From NCBI GenBank assembly GCA_021432635.1, contig MU270061.1, positions 160,341 to 224,340 of the forward strand: a stretch of DNA of 64,000 nt, given 5' to 3'. The position numbers and the translations under genes were made by a program. Of this stretch, positions 59,946 through 64,000 are shown piece after piece. Every line of letters starts with the position of its first letter. Position 1 is the stretch's first letter. Under the pieces are notes generated by a model that was not told the DNA's origin, did no database searches, and worked only from the letters and a program-made list of their open reading frames with translations. The stretch comes from Thozetella sp. PMI_491. Its lineage: Eukaryota; Ascomycota; Sordariomycetes; Chaetosphaeriales; Chaetosphaeriaceae.

Positions 59946-60553
59946 GCTGCCTGCCCTTCCGTAAAGAGTTTCGCAGAAACGAGAATGAGCGCGAATATTG
60001 GAAGAAAGCTAATGTTTGTTCACAACCGTGCGTACTACTTATGTAGTTAAGTATCAGTGACATGGTAAAAAAGAAGTGAACATAGATTGGGTGATGCATC
60101 GACTTCTTATACTACAGGTACTTTCAGTTCGACTCCATCGGGTTCTCTACAAAGCCCCGGGCCGGACTATTCGATCTGCCCGCTATGGTTCATCTTGTCC
60201 ACGGAAGATGCTTGGCCTTCTCAAGCTGTGCGGAAACCAACCACATGCGCCGGAGAGCCCCCGGAGTGAGCGAATGGCATGGGAGCGGGGCCGGGCGGAG
60301 GCACGGTATTCTCCACTGCTTCCGGACTAAACGGTTCTGATTGGAGGAATCCGGACGAATGCCGAGTCAGCCTCCGACGCCATCCACTTAATCTATGGCA
60401 TTTCGGGAACGCCTCGTGGTTTTTCCGACGACATCTCGCCGTTCCCTGTCCATCCTTGTTTGCGAACTTTCTAGTATGCAGCAGCCAATTTTGTGACTGA
60501 TCAAAAAGTCAGCATCTCGGACCTTTAGGCAAAGCAGGGGAATTTGGCAAATT
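59946..60553. promoter_or_regulatory. Divergent upstream region, FMO / Zn2Cys6 regulator
   Basis: 608 bp. TCCGGA occurs at 60321-60326 and 60350-60355, and further CCGG words lie near 60160 and 60250. Such repeats fit autoregulation or shared control, but are not proof. Confidence 0.5.
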
Positions 60554-63196
60554 ATGGCCGACGCAATACCGGCAGCTAGCCAACAGCTCCCCAAGTTCGC
60601 TGTAAGTAACCTCGCACGAGCATAATCGGCCACGTTGCCTATCTGATTGACCCTAGTGCGATCATTGCTGGCAAAAGAAACTTAAGTATATCAACCTTGC
60701 CGGCAGAATATCCGAGAAAATCGGACAAGGTTGAGAATGCGGCTGACATGTGGTGGAGATGTTCGCGAGAGCTGCCCAAGTGCAATAACTGCAGGCCATG
60801 GCCAAGTAGCTGTGACTATTCGCGCGAAAAGCTACCCATATTAGGAAAAGATACATCTCTCAGGTCAGACTTCTTCTCAGGCTAGATGGAACTTTTGCTG
60901 GGTGGGATTTTTTGCCGGACGAATTACTGAATCTTAGGAGACCGGAACCTGGTGCGACAACCACGCCGTCACCCCCGAAATCGGGAGGCATAGAAGGAAG
61001 ACTGGAGCGCCTAGAGAATACGGTCGAGCAGTTGAGTGCTTCGGTTAACCGAATCTTGGACTCTGTCACCCTTCCTCATCAGAAAAGGAGTATCGCGCAA
61101 ACACCACGCCGCCCAGCCGGCTCTGTGGTGGAAAAGAGCAGCTTTATTCCACAGCGAGCTACCAATCCTTCCCATTCATTCGCTTTTCTTAAAGAGGCTC
61201 CTGGCAGTATAGAAGCGGCTTCTGCCTCTAGAACCTCTCTTACGCACGAACACGCATACTCGGAGCTCCAATTCTTATCCAACACGTTAAACAAAATCCC
61301 AGCTAGCAGACAAGTTGAAGGAGAAATGACAGAGTTCTTTGTGCCGCTAAAGAGAATAGGCTACGCTTGGATGAGCCGTAAGTAGTTCTACATTACCTTT
61401 TCCGGGTTATACCGGTGCCGGATCTAATCCTCACGTGTGATAATTACTCAGGCTTCCTCGAGAATGCTGAGATCGGTGAACCATTCTTCCGCGTACCACC
61501 GGACGAGCTTCTCATGCAGATTGTTTTCGAACCGAATTTGGTCAAGGAAAAGGCATGGGTTGTCTATTTCAATCACATGATGCTCGCTCTCGTTTCCGCC
61601 GAAGGCAATTCAACTGACGAGATGGAATACTTCCGGCGCAATATACATATTGCGCTCAACGACAGCAGCATATTTATCGAGCCACGCGAGGTCAACATAC
61701 AGGCGCTCCTCCTTCTAGCGCTACATGGCGAGAACTATACGGCTCCCAACATGTCCTGGATGCTGGTAGGGCACGCATGTCGGCAAGCTGAGGCTCTGGG
61801 CCTACACGACCCAACCCATCCCGATCCAGAGCGCCGGCAACGGAGTCTCGCGCTCTTCTGGGTTGTCTTCGTAGCCGAGAAGGCTTGTTCTCTCGCTTTC
61901 GGTCGTTCATCCTTCCTCCCTACCACCATTTATCGAAGCATACCTTTGCCGGACCGCCAGTTCTTGACCAGATTCCATCCTCACAATGGTCTCACACCGG
62001 GCGATGGACAGATAGCCCCTGGCACTTCAGAATTCGGACCCAATTATATTTGCAGGGGAATCGAGCTAGCTAAATTAATAGGGTACGCATTGGATGTTTT
62101 GGGCCCATCGGATTCTACCGTGACGGCAGAACACGTCAGATTACAACTGGATGAATGGTACCGAGAGACAAATGAGGTTGGTAGCCCTGTGGAAGAAAGT
62201 TTCGAATCGGTTGTCGACATCTAACCTCATTTCTCAGATTCTTCTGAAGAGTATGAATTCTGAAAGAGCTTGGGCAAGCACTGCTCAGCTACGGGAAATG
62301 TCTCTTGGAATTGCTAGCATGAAGTTCCAGTATCTACACGTCTTAATCCTCTTGCTAAAAGGGGACAGAGCTTGTCCGGGACGGCGACTTGAGTCTGCTC
62401 GCGAAGCTCTCTCCCTATTGCCCTCTATGGTATCAAATTGGTCCTCGGTATACAACGGCGTAATATGGTACGGACTTCCAATCGTCTTCGCCACTGTTTT
62501 ATGCATTACATGCTACTGCTTCTATTCTCCCCGGTGGATCTTAACATAAGTTACAGGCAGCTACTCTACTATCCATTTACCCCATACTTCGTGGTCTTCG
62601 AAAATATAGTGCGCAGCCATAACTCCCTAGCATCAGCTCTCGAGCAGGATCTAGGTCTGTTATCCACGACTGCATCCTATTTCACAAGTATGCGGAGCCA
62701 ACTCTGCGAGCTTGCTGCTGTATGTTCCAGGCTAGAGCATGTCGCAACCGTCTTCCTTCAGCTTGCTCGGCAACACATAAGTAACATCACTACTACCATG
62801 GCCGCCAGCCAATCCATTCAATCGCCAGCCCTGCCACAGGCGCCATTGCAAAATATCTCAAATGCTCAACTTGCGTCAGAAGTCGACAGGCAGCTGCAAA
62901 TGGATGTTACATGTAACCCATGCTCAACCAACGAAGGGTTCGGTACTATTGATACTCAAGGACCGGAAATCGCTAGCTTTCTGGAGTGGCTACCGGGCGA
63001 TATAATGGCTCCATGGCCGGCATTCGAATACAGCCAGGACCTCACTACGCATGATAGACCGTCTGCCGCTGAGATCCCACCACTGAGCGAACCGAAAAGC
63101 CCGCGAGGTCGGAAGCGGCCGTTCGACAGTACATTTGACTGGTTTTCTTGGGGCGCATATTACGATGAGGGGAGTTCCGATCCGCCACCATTCTAA
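60554..63196 (+). CDS. Zn(II)2Cys6 transcription factor with micro-exon in the zinc cluster
   Basis: Seven exons: 60554-60601, 60657-60685, 60759-60863, 60938-61377, 61452-62176, 62238-62467 and 62557-63196. They give 738 residues. The zinc cluster CDHCWQKKLKC-X6-C-X2-C-X6-C is split: a 29-bp exon carries CDHCWQKKL, and the next exon starts inside the Lys codon before CSRELPKCNNCRPWPSSC. The order is C-X2-C-X6-C-X6-C-X2-C-X6-C, so the join is well supported. A coiled coil (GRLERLENTVEQLSASVNRIL) follows, then PF04082-type HACRQAEALGLHDPT and WVVFVAEKACSLAFGR. The last join gives VIWQLLYYPFTPYFVVFENIV, a conserved block of this regulator class. Acceptor of intron 2 is GAG and donor of intron 3 is GTCAGA, both weak. 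It probably controls the divergent FMO. Confidence 0.87.
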
Positions 63197-63867
63197 CGCA
63201 ATATTGAGACAGGGGCTTAGGAAAATAAATGTGTAATTAACATATTGTCCACCGAACTCTTGCCCGGGATTTTCTCAGTGTCGTGCGATTCGGTGCAGTT
63301 AGGAGGTACCGCTTTACGATACAGCTACTGTTATAACTGTCAAGGACACGACACATTGAGGCGAGATTCATAAGGACATTCGGTTGTTCACACGGGGTAT
63401 GTCTAAAACACCCCATGTTGCATCGCGTATAGCGTATATAGAGTCGGCATCGTCAGGACCAAGCCATTTCCTCACTGGGTGGGTCAAGGCACGGCTATGC
63501 CGCCAATACCCTACAGAGGTAACCTCTAGATTGCTATGTGAAGCCCCGCACCCCTTTGGGCCTTGGGCATCGGCATTCGTTTTGATTGGCTGAAGATACC
63601 CGGCAAGTTAGCGTGAAAGCACACACGCGCATTTACGGCCGCTTAGTCCCGTTTGGCGTCTACGCCTATCAGCAAGCGTTGCTGCACAGGATATGGGCTT
63701 ATGGTTGGCAAGATTCCCAGCGAAAAATCGTATAAGGCTGTCGCAATCGCAGTCTGCCTACCGTCCGCGGCACCCATAAGCTCTTGTTGGTATAATATTC
63801 TTTTTGCCCGCAGCGCTGGCTAGGTCTATCCTGTTTCATACGGGTAGGTAGTGCCCGTCTTCCAGCT
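63197..63867. other. Intergenic spacer
   Basis: 671 bp between two plus-strand genes. Holds the upstream region of the right-edge gene. Short frames only, no recognisable features. Confidence 0.4.
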
Positions 63868-64000
63868 ATGGACAACATGAAAGAGCCAGAGGAGCAGCAC
63901 CGGGATCTCAACGACTCGGACTCGGCTGCTAAGGGTTCTGTCATGGGGAACAAAGAAGAAGGCGATATCGAACGCCACGGAGAAGCCGTATTATTCGAAG
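63868..64000 (+). CDS. 5' end of a gene running off the right edge
   Basis: An ATG at 63868 opens a frame of at least 44 codons that runs to the edge. It encodes a charged, Glu/Asp-rich N-terminus (MDNMKEPEEQHRD ... DIERHGEAVLFE). Such polar leaders ending in a GEAVL-like block occur in fungal amino-acid or choline permeases (APC family) before the first helix, but no membrane segment is visible yet. Identity is therefore a guess. Confidence 0.4.
   Translation, partial: MDNMKEPEEQHRDLNDSDSAAKGSVMGNKEEGDIERHGEAVLFE

Overview
The window is nuclear DNA from a filamentous ascomycete (Pezizomycotina, probably Sordariomycete-like). The signs are short introns (about 48-125 bp) with GT...CTRAC...AG signals, fungus-only families (HET, NACHT/DUF7791, Zn(II)2Cys6 regulators, DUF7514, a KNH-type GPI protein) and a highly reducing polyketide synthase. 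Exon structures were worked out by hand from reading frames, splice signals and family conservation. Nearly every join keeps frame and rebuilds a conserved motif.

Left part (1-8.9 kb): the 3' part of a NACHT/DUF7791 NLR-like protein converges on a HET-domain gene, which suggests a self/non-self recognition locus. A GPI-anchored wall protein, a gene-poor stretch and a small Cys-rich secreted-protein frame that looks broken follow.

Central part (8.9-38.5 kb): a candidate secondary-metabolite cluster. Its core is a 5-exon, 2,789-aa polyketide synthase, KS-AT-DH-(no MT)-ER-KR-ACP with a terminal NRPS-type condensation domain and no A or T domain after it. Around it lie a secreted SURNod19-like protein, a secreted berberine-bridge-type FAD oxidase, a 14-TM DHA2 exporter, a DUF7514 membrane protein, a cupin, a SnoaL/NTF2-like enzyme, a Zn2Cys6 regulator, a divergent amidohydrolase/SDR pair of high GC, and a second Zn2Cys6 regulator. 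A likely scheme is chain building by the PKS, tailoring by the oxidase, NTF2-like protein, cupin, SDR and amidohydrolase, and export by DHA2. Which genes truly belong is inference.

The stretch 38.5-44.7 kb is a gene desert with a few perfect palindromes and hairpins.

Right part (44.7-64 kb): a second accessory block of regulator, Dal5-type permease, HAD dehalogenase, D-amino-acid-oxidase-type FAD enzyme, DHA1 transporter, aldo-keto reductase, TetX-like FAD monooxygenase and another Zn2Cys6 regulator. Several are in divergent pairs whose shared upstream regions are rich in CCGG elements. It looks like a catabolic, detoxifying or small biosynthetic cluster. The 5' end of one more gene starts at the right edge.
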